Shown here: piece after piece, positions 34,923-46,235 of the stretch
Layout: each line of letters starts with the position of its first letter
Numbering within the stretch: position 1 is the first letter of the stretch
Origin: Staphylococcus xylosus NJ
Lineage (GTDB): Bacteria > Bacillota > Bacilli > Staphylococcales > Staphylococcaceae
Assembly (NCBI RefSeq): GCF_000338275.1
Contig: NZ_ANMR01000002.1
Location: 1 to 64,000, forward strand
Direction: 5' to 3'
DNA length: 64,000 nucleotides
Program-made: the position numbers and the translations under genes
Notes under the pieces: model-generated
Told to the model about the DNA's origin: nothing
Databases searched by the model: none
What the model saw: the letters and a program-made list of their open reading frames with translations, nothing else

Positions 34923-36107
34923 ATGGAAAACAAACAAATTATTTTAGATTACATAGAAAATGATAAATATAAATTTTTGGAAATGAGCCATCAAATACAT
35001 CAAAGACCTGAATTAGGAAATGAAGAAATTTTTGCATCTAGATCACTAATTGAAATGTTAGACAGCAATGATTTTGAAGTCGAAACGGATATCGCTGGTC
35101 ATGCTACTGGTTTCATAGCTAGATATGAATCAGATTTACCGGGTCCTACAATAGGATTCTTAGCAGAATATGATGCATTACCAGGTTTAGGTCATGCTTG
35201 TGGTCACAATATTATTGGAACGGCAAGTACTTTTGCGGGTATCGCGTTGAAACAACTCATAAATAAAATTGGAGGAAAAGTTATTGTACTTGGATGCCCA
35301 GCTGAAGAAGGTGGAGAAAACGGGAGCGCTAAAGCAACTTATGTTAAAGAAGGTGTTATTGACGAATTAGATATTGCGTTAATGGTGCATCCCGGTAATG
35401 AAACTTATAGAACGATTAATACATTGGCTGTAGATGTTTTAGATATTAAATTTTATGGTAAAAGTACACATGCTTCTGAAAATGCTGATGAAGCTAGAAA
35501 TGCATTAGACGCAATGATTTCTTATTTTAATGGTGTAGCACAATTAAGACAACATATTAAAAATGGACAACGTGTACATGGTGTCATATTAGACGGTGGT
35601 AAGGCGGCTAATATTATTCCGGACTATACGCATGCACGTTTTTATACAAGAGCAACTTCGCGTCAAGAATTAGATATATTAACAGAACGAGTAGGACAAA
35701 TTGCAAAAGGTGCAGCCATTCAAACTGAATGCGATTATGAATTTGGACCAATACAAAATGGTGTAAATGAATTTATAAAATCTTCTAAACTAGATGATTT
35801 GTTTGCAAAATATGCAACTGAAATGGGAGAAGCTGTTATAGATGATGATTTTGGGTATGGTTCAACAGATACGGGGAACGTAAGTCATATTGTACCTACA
35901 ATACATCCTCATATTAAAATAGGATCTCGTAATTTAGTTGGCCACACGCATAGATTTCGTGAAGCTGCAGCAAGTACACAAGGTGATAATGCCTTAATTA
36001 GAGGCACAAAGATTCTTGCCTTAATGGGTTTAGAATTAATCACTAATAAATCGTTGTTTGATGAAATTATCGAGCAACACCGATATATAAAGGAGCATAA
36101 AAAATGA
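34923..36107 (+). CDS. M20-family amidohydrolase/peptidase (PM20D2-like)
   Basis: A 394-residue di-metal hydrolase: EYDALPG (residues 82-88), HACGHN (91-96) and AEEGG (127-131) are the M20 catalytic and metal residues, followed by a dimerisation/lid insertion and a late HTHRFRE. Such enzymes remove acyl or amino-acid groups from small amides (for example p-aminobenzoyl-glutamate or dipeptides). ATG 34923 follows AGGAGGG with 12 bases between, longer than usual. The stop overlaps the start of the ATP-grasp gene by 4 bases (ATGA), so the two are translationally coupled, which suggests a shared small-molecule pathway. Confidence 0.85.
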   Translation: MENKQIILDYIENDKYKFLEMSHQIHQRPELGNEEIFASRSLIEMLDSNDFEVETDIAGHATGFIARYESDLPGPTIGFLAEYDALPGLGHACGHNIIGTASTFAGIALKQLINKIGGKVIVLGCPAEEGGENGSAKATYVKEGVIDELDIALMVHPGNETYRTINTLAVDVLDIKFYGKSTHASENADEARNALDAMISYFNGVAQLRQHIKNGQRVHGVILDGGKAANIIPDYTHARFYTRATSRQELDILTERVGQIAKGAAIQTECDYEFGPIQNGVNEFIKSSKLDDLFAKYATEMGEAVIDDDFGYGSTDTGNVSHIVPTIHPHIKIGSRNLVGHTHRFREAAASTQGDNALIRGTKILALMGLELITNKSLFDEIIEQHRYIKEHKK

Positions 36108-37309
36108 CTAATCAAAGCTCTCTGCATCCTCAATTAACACTTAGTGATCTATATGATTCTAGTATTGTCTATACTTCACGGCCATCATATGTTTCGAACC
36201 CTTGGTTAGAACCTGAAGAACATCAGTCCAATTTTCTAACTGGTAGAGAGCTCATCATTGCTAACCAAATGCCTGTAATAGTACACGAGGCATGTGTTAC
36301 AAATAAATTGAAAATTTTGTTTGAAGCTGTAGGTAAAGCCATGCCTACAAACATTATTCAATTTAATAATCGAAGAAGTTATGAACAAGTGATCCAAGAT
36401 TTAGCATTGAATGACAATAAAAAAATATATTTTCAATATATTCATGGTGAAGATATTGTAAACAAAGCGTATTATGCATTAAATAAAGATGTTTTTATGG
36501 CTTTAAATAATAAAGCACGTATCCCAGAGTGGACTAATTACAAATATTTACCTAAAAGAGAAGTTGTAGCCATTGATGATTTTCGCCACGCAGTTTCTTT
36601 TTGGGAATTTCCATTTGTATTAAAACCAGGCGACGACTTACCTACAGCAGGTGGATATGGCGTTATGATTTGTAATGATGAAAAAGATTTAGACCAAGCT
36701 AAAATCCGAATTGAGCAAGCCAAAAGCGAAACAGACACAATTATTATAGAACAAAAAGTAGAAATAGTTACGAATTATTGCGTGCAATATGCATATTCTA
36801 AATATACAGGTATTCAATATATTGGTACATCTGATCAAATTACAGATGATTATGGTTCTTACAAAGGCAACCAAAATACACATGATGTTCCACAATCAGT
36901 GATTCAAGCTGGCAGAGAGATAATGGAAATAGGTGTTGCGAAAGGGTATTTTGGTATTGCTGGATTCGATTTGTTGTTAGATAAGAATGGTGAAGTATTT
37001 GCCATAGATTTAAATTTTAGACAAAACGGTTCAACGAGTATGTTATTGTTAGAACCTATGTTGCAAGGCAAATATCATAAATTCTTTAGTTATATAGCGC
37101 CAGATAATTGCGATAATGAACATTTTTTCAAAGTAATTGAGAAATATGTAAATAAAGGCGTATTGTTCCCATTATCTTATTACGATGGTGACTGGTATAA
37201 GAATGAAGTTGTTCAATCAAGGTTTGGTTGTATTTGGCATGGAGAAAGCCAAGCCTTAGTGGAATCTATGGAGCGACAGTTTTTAGAAGAACTGAAAAAT
37301 AACCTATAG
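36104..37309 (+). CDS. ATP-grasp ligase-like protein
   Basis: A 401-residue protein with an ATP-grasp core in its middle and C-terminal part. Features: VLKPGDDLPTAGGYGV with the ATP-binding Lys174, IIIEQKVE with Glu216, and the metal/ATP site AIDLNFRQNGSTS (Asp302, Asn304, Arg306, Asn308). The first 150 residues form a pre-grasp domain of unknown specificity. ATP-grasp enzymes join a carboxylate to an amine (known). The 4-base overlap with the M20 hydrolase makes a matched ligase/hydrolase pair likely. The substrate cannot be read from sequence. Confidence 0.82.
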   Translation: MTNQSSLHPQLTLSDLYDSSIVYTSRPSYVSNPWLEPEEHQSNFLTGRELIIANQMPVIVHEACVTNKLKILFEAVGKAMPTNIIQFNNRRSYEQVIQDLALNDNKKIYFQYIHGEDIVNKAYYALNKDVFMALNNKARIPEWTNYKYLPKREVVAIDDFRHAVSFWEFPFVLKPGDDLPTAGGYGVMICNDEKDLDQAKIRIEQAKSETDTIIIEQKVEIVTNYCVQYAYSKYTGIQYIGTSDQITDDYGSYKGNQNTHDVPQSVIQAGREIMEIGVAKGYFGIAGFDLLLDKNGEVFAIDLNFRQNGSTSMLLLEPMLQGKYHKFFSYIAPDNCDNEHFFKVIEKYVNKGVLFPLSYYDGDWYKNEVVQSRFGCIWHGESQALVESMERQFLEELKNNL

Positions 37310-37538
37310 GCGCATTGATTGATGAATACATTTAATTTTATCAGTGATTGTAACCAGCTAATGTAACTATAATAGTAAGCTTAAGACGCCATTGTAGTAG
37401 TTGTTGTTTGTTGTCACATTTCTATCATGAATGTCTATTGTATAGCGTCTCGTTTATTATCGGCGATTGACTAGAGCCATGCAGTCCTTTATATTCTTAA
37501 TATAGGTAAATTATTATGAATGGATTGAAGGTGTTTTG

Positions 37539-38204
37539 ATGTCTTATAAAGAAAGTTCATTTTTTAAAGAAATATTAATTAATGAAGTGTTTTATGTAGC
37601 AACGGAAGCAAAGGAATTAATCAGACAAGAAGTAGATGAAAATAAAGTCGTATGTACTTGGACTGATAAAGAGACTGCCGAAGCTTACTTGAAAAAGCAA
37701 AAAATTGATTACGATAAAATTAAAAAGATAGATATCGATCGTTTTGTAACTTATGAAATCGATAATGTCTTTAGCGATAACGAACAAGTATTGATGAACC
37801 CTACTTCTGAGAAAGATGGTGAGCTTATACCAATCGCAGAAGCTACGGATGAATTAATGTCTGATTTAGATAATATTCGTTTAAAAGAATTTGTTAAGGA
37901 TGTTGCAAAAGAAGACGCAGTGTTTGGTTTGACAAATAAAAACGTTAAGCAATTCCTTATGATTAGTGATGAATCACATCAAAGACCTAATATCATGCCT
38001 GTATGGAGTATCAAAAAAAGAGCTGAGAAGGTAAGAGATGAAGATTTTGAAGAGTGTGACATTATAGAAGTAGAAGGTGAAGTATTCGCTGAATGGTTAG
38101 ATAACTTACGAGATGACGATAACGCGGTTGCAATCGATTTGAAACCAGGCGTTTTAGGTAGTGTAGTACCTGCACAAAAAGTATTGGATCAGCTTCCTTT
38201 TTAA
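37539..38204 (+). CDS. DUF2750-like protein (two repeats)
   Basis: A 221-residue acidic soluble protein made of two similar halves (about residues 10-105 and 112-218). Each has an E-rich strand, a stretch like VVCTWTDKETAEAYLKK or VWSIKKRAEKVRDEDFE, and an Ile-Asp loop ending near a glycine or a proline. This is the DUF2750 pattern; the function is unknown. ATG 37539 is preferred over the TTG at 37536. Alone between the ATP-grasp gene and a hairpin. Confidence 0.65.
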   Translation: MSYKESSFFKEILINEVFYVATEAKELIRQEVDENKVVCTWTDKETAEAYLKKQKIDYDKIKKIDIDRFVTYEIDNVFSDNEQVLMNPTSEKDGELIPIAEATDELMSDLDNIRLKEFVKDVAKEDAVFGLTNKNVKQFLMISDESHQRPNIMPVWSIKKRAEKVRDEDFEECDIIEVEGEVFAEWLDNLRDDDNAVAIDLKPGVLGSVVPAQKVLDQLPF

Positions 38205-38210
38205 AATAAA

Positions 38211-38250
38211 AGGGCTCTAAGACATGAAAATATGTCTCGGGGCCCTTTTA
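38211..38250. terminator. bidirectional hairpin (GACAT/ATGTC type)
   Basis: AGGGCTCTAAGACAT pairs with ATGTCTCGGGGCCCT with two imperfect positions and is followed by TTTTA. It separates the DUF2750-like gene from the convergent coaW and belongs to the same hairpin family as 17312 and 24383. Confidence 0.75.
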
Positions 38251-38287
38251 ACTTTATAGACAGTAAAGAACTTAAATAAAATTAAGC

Positions 38288-39085
38288 TTATAAATGAATA
38301 GCACCTAGAGCACCTGAAAAGGCGCCGTGTTCGATATAATACGGTTTGAAGCCTCTTAATACTGTATAGTCTTTAACGACCTCTTTTAATAATTCATTAT
38401 TATGAAATGACGAACCGATATATGCAACGTTTTCTGTGTTATGCTCTCTAGCTACAGTAATAGACATTGTAGTAATAACTTCACCGACGACACCTATAAC
38501 AGAGGCTAGTTTATCTGCTTCTGTAAAGTTAGTATCTAAATTATGTAAGACATTACCAAAGTTTGCTGCTGTTAAATCACCAGAGATTGGTGGCTCACTA
38601 TCTTTGTAAATGTGTTTTACTTTCAAGTCAATGATATCTCTATTACCATTTTGAGCAGTATCAGTTAAAGTTTTATAGTCTTTGATTCCAGTCAATAAGT
38701 AACCTAGGCCTTGTATCATACCGCCACCTGTACCAACGCCGCCAACTCGCTGTTGACTGTTTCCGTTAGAAAAATGTATAGAAGTGCCTGTACCTACATT
38801 TGTGAAAATGTAGTCATCTAAAAAGTGTCCTTGTTCTTCAAGTAGTATTTCCAGCCCTTTAGCAGCAGCATCAAACTCAATAAATATACGTGTATCAAAA
38901 TTTAATTTTTCATTTATGAGTGCAGCTTGACCGCCTGTCAAGCTAATACTTTCACAGTCTTGTTGGTTCAACCATTTTATGACATCATCGATTTCCGTTG
39001 TTAATCTTGTGTTATATTCACGTTTACCGGCATAATCTTGAACAATTTTAATAAGCGTCCCACCAGCATCGATGCCAATTTTCAT
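38288..39085 (-). CDS. coaW: type II pantothenate kinase CoaW
   Basis: First step of coenzyme A synthesis, phosphorylating pantothenate. An ASKHA-fold kinase of 265 residues, starting [16 protein letters not shown] (phosphate 1 motif), with [10 protein letters not shown] and [14 protein letters not shown] in the middle. This is the staphylococcal type II enzyme, insensitive to CoA feedback (known) and unlike bacterial CoaA or CoaX. Strong AGGAGG site. Monocistronic. Confidence 0.95.
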   Translation of the reverse strand: MKIGIDAGGTLIKIVQDYAGKREYNTRLTTEIDDVIKWLNQQDCESISLTGGQAALINEKLNFDTRIFIEFDAAAKGLEILLEEQGHFLDDYIFTNVGTGTSIHFSNGNSQQRVGGVGTGGGMIQGLGYLLTGIKDYKTLTDTAQNGNRDIIDLKVKHIYKDSEPPISGDLTAANFGNVLHNLDTNFTEADKLASVIGVVGEVITTMSITVAREHNTENVAYIGSSFHNNELLKEVVKDYTVLRGFKPYYIEHGAFSGALGAIHL

Positions 39086-39387
39086 CTAAAATTCCTCCTA
39101 AAAAATTTCCATTTTAACTAATAGTATAATAAAATTTAAGAAAATCAACTATGAATTTGCTAGAGGACCAATTTCTTCACTTGAAGTAAGCATTAGTTTA
39201 TATAAAGTAGACATGCAAAAGATATATGCAAATATTTTATTTTTTCAATAGGTATTTTGATAGTTAAAATACTAATTATTAATAGAGCAATGAATAGCTT
39301 TTTAAATTAATTCCAGATTTATAGATTATTTTATGCGTAATAGTGGTATTAATAATTACTACTACGTTTTAAATAGGGGATATTAAA
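39086..39387. other. intergenic region between coaW and the GNAT gene
   Basis: About 300 AT-rich bases between two divergent genes. I see no reading frame with a ribosome site and no strong hairpin. It must hold promoters for both. Confidence 0.4.
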
Positions 39388-40248
39388 ATGGTGATTAAGC
39401 AAAAATTTGAAAATATTATAGTACAAGAGTTTGAAGAGAAGTATAGACAGGCTCTTTATGAGTTTAATTTAAATGAGCGTCAACAAATCTATTCTTCTTT
39501 ACCGAAAGATGTGTTAGATGATGCAATAAATGATGAGGATAGGATTGCCAATATTGCACTAAATAAAGCGGGAGATGTTGTTGGTTTTTTTGTGCTACAT
39601 CAATATTATCAACATGAAGGATATGATACACCTAGCCAAGTTATTTATGTTAGGTCTTTATCCGTAAATGAAGATTACCAAGGCTATGGCTACGGCACAA
39701 AGATGATGATGTATTTGCCTCAATATGTTCAAGATTTATTTCCGAATTTTAACCACTTATATCTTGTGGTTGATGCAGAGAACAAAGGTGCATGGAATGT
39801 ATATGAACGTGCAGGTTTTATGCATGCTGCAACGAAAGAAGAAGGGCCAATTGGTAAAGAGCGATTATATTATTTAGATTTAGATTCTAAGCATGTCTCA
39901 TCTTTAAAGTTAAAGCCAAATACAGATGAACAACCCTTTAACATATACATCATAGACTTAATAAAAGATGGGCAAAAAGTTGGCTTTATAGCTATAGAGA
40001 GACATGATGGACGAATGAATATTTCTAAGATTGAAGTAAATAAAGATAAGAGACATCATGGTATTGCAGAAAGCGCCTTGAGACAATTAGCAACATATGT
40101 TAGAAAGCATTTTAATGATGTAGAACTTTTGACAATTACTCTCTATGGAGAGAATAATGAATTAAAGTCACTATGTATAAATAGTAATTTTGTTGAAATT
40201 GAGGCGGCTGATGACTTTATTGTCTTTGAAAAATATATAAATTACTAA
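39388..40248 (+). CDS. double GNAT-domain N-acetyltransferase
   Basis: A 286-residue protein with two GNAT acyltransferase folds. The first (about residues 1-165) carries a clear acetyl-CoA loop, SLSVNEDYQGYGYGTKMM, with following ENKGAWNVYERAGFMHA. The second (about 180-286) is less conserved but has ISKIEVNKDKRHHGIAESAL. The second may be the product of duplication or have lost its cofactor site. The acyl acceptor is unknown. It starts with ATG 39388 after AGGGGA. Confidence 0.85.
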   Translation: MVIKQKFENIIVQEFEEKYRQALYEFNLNERQQIYSSLPKDVLDDAINDEDRIANIALNKAGDVVGFFVLHQYYQHEGYDTPSQVIYVRSLSVNEDYQGYGYGTKMMMYLPQYVQDLFPNFNHLYLVVDAENKGAWNVYERAGFMHAATKEEGPIGKERLYYLDLDSKHVSSLKLKPNTDEQPFNIYIIDLIKDGQKVGFIAIERHDGRMNISKIEVNKDKRHHGIAESALRQLATYVRKHFNDVELLTITLYGENNELKSLCINSNFVEIEAADDFIVFEKYINY

Positions 40249-40357
40249 ATGCGATTGCGAAATCAAGCATTGTCATTTATAATTTACATTTGTTATTATT
40301 ACTTATGATAAACTTAGTACTGATTTGGATAAATGCCTTTGAAAGGAAGAATAAATA

Positions 40358-40912
40358 ATGAGAATTCAAGATTATACAAAAGAAATGGTTGATGAGAAAT
40401 CATTTATCGATATGGCTTACACATTATTAAACGAAAAAAATGATACGATGAATTTATACGATATCATTGATGAATTTAAAGCGTTAGGTCACTATGAAGA
40501 TGAAGAAATTGAAGATAGAATTGTTCAATTCTATACGGATTTAAACACAGACGGACGTTTCTTAAACGTTGGAGAAAATATTTGGGGCTTACGTGATTGG
40601 TATTCAGTTGCTGATATCGAAGAAAAAATTGCTCCTACAATTCAAAAATTCGATATCCTAGATGACGATGCTGAAGAAGACAAAAACTTAAAATTACTTG
40701 GTGAAGATGAAACTGAAGATGATGATGATATTCCAGCAGTAACCGACGACCAAGAAACATTAAATGACCCAGAAGATCCTGAAGAAGACGATGTAGATGA
40801 AGATCTTAATGAATCAGATATCGTTATCGATGAGGACGACGAAGATTTTGATGATGAAGAAGACGAAGAAGACGAAGAATTTGAAGAAGATGAAGAGGAT
40901 TTTAAAGAATAA
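40358..40912 (+). CDS. rpoE: RNA polymerase delta subunit RpoE
   Basis: A 184-residue Gram-positive-specific RNA polymerase subunit that speeds recycling and raises promoter specificity. The N-terminal HARE-HTH domain (about residues 1-95) has [18 protein letters not shown] and [16 protein letters not shown]. The C-terminal half is an unstructured run of Asp and Glu (about residues 105-184), the polyanionic tail. AAAGGAAG precedes ATG 40358. Followed by a terminator and pyrG, as in S. aureus. Confidence 0.96.
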   Translation: MRIQDYTKEMVDEKSFIDMAYTLLNEKNDTMNLYDIIDEFKALGHYEDEEIEDRIVQFYTDLNTDGRFLNVGENIWGLRDWYSVADIEEKIAPTIQKFDILDDDAEEDKNLKLLGEDETEDDDDIPAVTDDQETLNDPEDPEEDDVDEDLNESDIVIDEDDEDFDDEEDEEDEEFEEDEEDFKE

Positions 40913-42838
<1,926 letters not shown>

Positions 42839-42849
42839 TATATAGATTT

Positions 42850-42902
42850 AACGCGATATCAGAAACTTAGTGTTTAGCTAATTTCTAAATATCGCGTTTT
42901 TT
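42850..42902 (+). terminator. terminator of pyrG
   Basis: AACGCGATAT pairs with ATATCGCGTT, enclosing about 29 bases that also contain a short AGAAA..TTTCT stem, then six T. Confidence 0.87.
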
Positions 42903-43097
42903 ATAATTGTATTAAAATATAAAATTCAAATCGCTATATTTATATAAAAAATGGTATAAATTATAAGATTTTCATTTTCTGAATAAAAAATGTGAAATAA
43001 AAACGCTTACAATTATATAGAAGAATGCAAAAATGATATTACTTTGATATAATTAGATTGTAAAAATATGTGCTTAAAGCACCAAGGAGGAACTTTC

Positions 43098-43958
43098 ATG
43101 CCTTTAGTTTCAATGAAAGAAATGTTAATAGACGCAAAAGAAAATGGTTACGCGGTTGGTCAATACAACTTAAATAACTTAGAATTTACACAAGCGATTT
43201 TAGAAGCTTCTCAAGAAGAGAACGCTCCAGTAATCCTAGGTGTATCTGAAGGTGCTGCTCGTTACATGGGTGGTTTCTACACAGTTGTTAAAATGGTTGA
43301 AGGATTAATGCACGACAAAGAAATTACTATTCCTGTAGCAATACACTTAGACCACGGTTCAAGCTTTGAAAAATGTAAAGAAGCAATTGATGCTGGTTTT
43401 ACTTCAGTAATGATTGATGCTTCTCATGGTTCATTTGAAGATAATGTTGAAATTACTTCAAAAGTTGTTGAATATGCACATGAGCACGGCGTTTCAGTTG
43501 AAGCAGAATTAGGAACTGTTGGCGGACAAGAGGATGATGTTGTTGCTGAAGGCGTTATCTATGCAGACCCTAAAGAGTGTCAAGAACTTGTTGAAAAAAC
43601 AGGTATCGATACATTAGCTCCAGCCTTAGGTTCAGTACACGGACCTTATAAAGGTGAACCTAAATTAGGATTCAAAGAAATGGAAGAAATTGGTGCTTCT
43701 ACTGGTTTACCATTAGTACTACATGGTGGTACAGGTATCCCAACTAAAGACATCCAAAAAGCAATTCCTTTTGGTACAGCTAAAATCAATGTAAACACTG
43801 AAAACCAAATTGCTTCTGCTAAAGCTGTTCGTGAAGCGTTAGATAACGATAAAGAAGTTTATGATCCTCGTAAATACTTAGGACCGGCTCGTGAAGCGAT
43901 TAAAGCTACAGTGATTGGTAAAATTAAAGAGTTTGGTACATCTAATAAAGCTAAATAA
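43098..43958 (+). CDS. fbaA: fructose-bisphosphate aldolase class II FbaA
   Basis: Zinc-dependent glycolytic aldolase splitting fructose-1,6-bisphosphate. The metal-binding motif [12 protein letters not shown] (about residues 78-89), [10 protein letters not shown], and the zinc/substrate histidines in [11 protein letters not shown] and LHGGTGIP are present. It is 286 residues from the ATG at 43098, preceded by AAGGAGG. Monocistronic with a strong hairpin after it. Confidence 0.96.
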   Translation: MPLVSMKEMLIDAKENGYAVGQYNLNNLEFTQAILEASQEENAPVILGVSEGAARYMGGFYTVVKMVEGLMHDKEITIPVAIHLDHGSSFEKCKEAIDAGFTSVMIDASHGSFEDNVEITSKVVEYAHEHGVSVEAELGTVGGQEDDVVAEGVIYADPKECQELVEKTGIDTLAPALGSVHGPYKGEPKLGFKEMEEIGASTGLPLVLHGGTGIPTKDIQKAIPFGTAKINVNTENQIASAKAVREALDNDKEVYDPRKYLGPAREAIKATVIGKIKEFGTSNKAK

Positions 43959-44085
43959 TTTAACTGTTATATAGCAAAAGTTGACTAGGTTATAATTACA
44001 ATTTGAGCTAATGCTAAGTGGTTCAACCATAAGAACTGCAATTGTCTAATTACTAAATAAACTTTTAGATATCTAGTCGTTTTCT

Positions 44086-44142
44086 GGGGCGAGAATAAGA
44101 AATCAAAATTGAATTTTTGATTTCTGTTTCGCCCCTTTTTTT
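44086..44142 (+). repeat. dispersed intergenic palindrome, copy 4, and fbaA terminator
   Basis: GGGGCGAGAATAAGAAATC at the left pairs with GATTTCTGTTTCGCCCC at the right, followed by seven T: both a terminator for fbaA and the fourth copy of the GAAATC-type palindrome. The surrounding spacer 43959-44413 (455 bases) holds no gene that I can see. Confidence 0.82.
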
Positions 44143-44413
44143 ATGTTATAATTTGTTAGGCTTTGAAAGCTAATAAATAGAATTACAGTGGTTTACATAA
44201 TTTTTATAAACAAATCTTAAAAAATGATTTAAATTGTAAAATATTGGGAATTAAAAATTATAGTAAAAAATTATATGCATTATGCAGCACTTAATTAAAT
44301 TTGAAATAGATTTTATGAAACTGTTGTGCTTTGCAAACTGTAATCATTTAATTTATAATGCAAATGATATATTAGAATAGAATATCGATTGAAAGGCAAA
44401 GGAGAACAAGCGA

Positions 44414-45673
44414 ATGGCTCAAGAAGTGATTAAAATTAGAGGTGGGCAAACACTTAAAGGTGAAGTGAATAACCACGGTGCTAAAAATAGTGCAGTAGCA
44501 ATTATACCAGCAGCAATATTGGCTGAAGACAAAGTAACAATTGAAGGCCTTCCAGAAATCTCTGATGTAGAAACTTTAGTAAGTTTACTTGGAGATCTAA
44601 ACATTGAGACAGAATTAGAAGGTATGACATTACATGTTAACCCTGAAAATATTGAAAATGCACCATTACCAAATAATAAAGTAGAATCATTACGTGCTTC
44701 TTATTATATGATGGGAGCAATGTTAGGTAGATTTAAAAAATGTGTCATTGGTTTACCTGGTGGATGTCCTTTAGGACCAAGACCGATTGATCAACATATT
44801 AAAGGATTTAAAGCATTAGGTGCAAAAGTAGATGAATCAAGTAGTACTTCTATGAAGATTGAAGCAGACAGATTGGTCGGCGCAAATATATTTTTAGACA
44901 TCGTAAGTGTAGGTGCTACGATTAATATCATGTTGGCAGCAGTACGTGCTGAAGGTCATACAGTTATTGAAAATGCTGCAAAAGAACCAGAAGTGGTTGA
45001 TGTAGCTAATTTCTTAATGAGCCTTGGAGCTGATATTAAAGGTGCAGGTACAAGTACAATCAAAATTAATGGGGTAGAACAATTGCATGGTTCACATCAT
45101 CAAGTGATTCCCGACAGAATTGAAGCGGGTACATATATGTGTATTGCAGCAGCTTGCGGTGAGAACATCAGAATCAATAATATTATCCCAACACATGTAG
45201 AACCACTTACAGTTAAACTGAAAGAATTAGGTGTAGATATCCAAGTTGAGGATGATAGCGTACTTATTAGACGTAGCACACCGTATTCAAGCGTTGATAT
45301 TAAAACATTAGTATATCCAGGATTTGCCACTGACTTACAACAACCAATAACACCTCTATTATTTATGGCTGATGGCGTATCGTTTGTTACTGAAACGATA
45401 TATCCAGCACGTTTTAAGCATATAGATGAATTGAAAAATATGGGGGCAAATATTTCTGCAGACAATGGTACAGCAACTATAAAACCATCGGAATTAACTG
45501 GAGCTGATGTTTACGCAAGTGATTTACGTGCAGGTGCTTGCCTTATTGTAGCTGGATTGTTAGCAGAAGGAGTTACAACTATTTATAATGTAAAACATAT
45601 TTATCGTGGTTATACAAACATCGTAAAAACTCTACAATCACTTGGTGCAGATATTTGGACTGAAGTAATTTAA
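44414..45673 (+). CDS. murZ: UDP-GlcNAc 1-carboxyvinyltransferase MurA2 (MurZ)
   Basis: Adds enolpyruvate from PEP to UDP-GlcNAc, the first committed step of peptidoglycan synthesis. The catalytic Cys is in [12 protein letters not shown], so the enzyme should be fosfomycin-sensitive. N-terminal [14 protein letters not shown] and late [17 protein letters not shown] are typical. It is 419 residues. Position between fbaA and rho identifies it as the second paralogue of Firmicutes (MurZ/MurA2); the other, MurA, lies near atp genes in S. aureus and is not in this window. Confidence 0.95.
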   Translation: MAQEVIKIRGGQTLKGEVNNHGAKNSAVAIIPAAILAEDKVTIEGLPEISDVETLVSLLGDLNIETELEGMTLHVNPENIENAPLPNNKVESLRASYYMMGAMLGRFKKCVIGLPGGCPLGPRPIDQHIKGFKALGAKVDESSSTSMKIEADRLVGANIFLDIVSVGATINIMLAAVRAEGHTVIENAAKEPEVVDVANFLMSLGADIKGAGTSTIKINGVEQLHGSHHQVIPDRIEAGTYMCIAAACGENIRINNIIPTHVEPLTVKLKELGVDIQVEDDSVLIRRSTPYSSVDIKTLVYPGFATDLQQPITPLLFMADGVSFVTETIYPARFKHIDELKNMGANISADNGTATIKPSELTGADVYASDLRAGACLIVAGLLAEGVTTIYNVKHIYRGYTNIVKTLQSLGADIWTEVI

Positions 45674-45762
45674 AAAATATGGTATACTAAATATACTAAG
45701 TAAAAAGTTGTGTATTTAGTGAATATGTATTTTAGAATAAAATCGATAATGAGGTGATAGCC

Positions 45763-46086
45763 ATGGAGGTTTGCCCTTATCTAGAAGAAACCTTTAAAAT
45801 CGTAGGTAGAAGCTGGAATGGTCTTATTATTAATTATTTATCTAGATGTACGGAAAAATCTGCTCACTTTTCAGATATGAAGCGTGATTTGAAGACGATA
45901 ACACCACGTGCACTTAGTATAAAATTAACTGACCTTACGGAATGGGGTCTAGTAGAGAAAAATGTAGTATCTACAAGCCCGATGAATATTTTGTATCAGC
46001 TTACAGATAAAGGTGATGCTTTAGCGGCAGCGCTAGTACCAATGGAAGAATGGGCACAAGAGTATATTAAACTTGAAAACAAGTAA
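45763..46086 (+). CDS. HxlR-family transcription regulator
   Basis: A 107-residue winged-helix regulator. The N-terminal MEVCPYLEETFKIVGRSWNG contains the conserved Cys4 typical of this family; DLKTITPRALSIKLTDLTEW is the recognition helix. HxlR proteins such as HypR, YodB or QsrR sense electrophiles or disulfide stress through that Cys (known); sensing here is an inference. ATG 45763 follows GAGGTGA. It may control the aldehyde dehydrogenase gene just downstream. Confidence 0.85.
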   Translation: MEVCPYLEETFKIVGRSWNGLIINYLSRCTEKSAHFSDMKRDLKTITPRALSIKLTDLTEWGLVEKNVVSTSPMNILYQLTDKGDALAAALVPMEEWAQEYIKLENK

Positions 46087-46104
46087 CTAAATACCTTGGA
46101 CAAT

Positions 46105-46146
46105 CGAGTCTGAAACGTCAATATGATGTTTTAGGCTCGTTTTTTA
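46105..46146 (+). terminator. terminator after the HxlR regulator
   Basis: CGAGTCTGAAACGTC pairs with GATGTTTTAGGCTCG (with wobble pairs), followed by seven T. Confidence 0.82.
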
Positions 46147-46235
46147 TATACTAGTAGTTGTGAGCAGTTATGTTTAAAAATACAAAATCTCGGTTAGAAT
46201 ATAATTATCAACATAACTTAAGGAGTGAATATATA

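Noticed and set aside
46170-46235. Longer N-terminus for the aldehyde dehydrogenase
   Set aside because: The in-frame extension lacks a ribosome site and family members begin at the [11 protein letters not shown] point.
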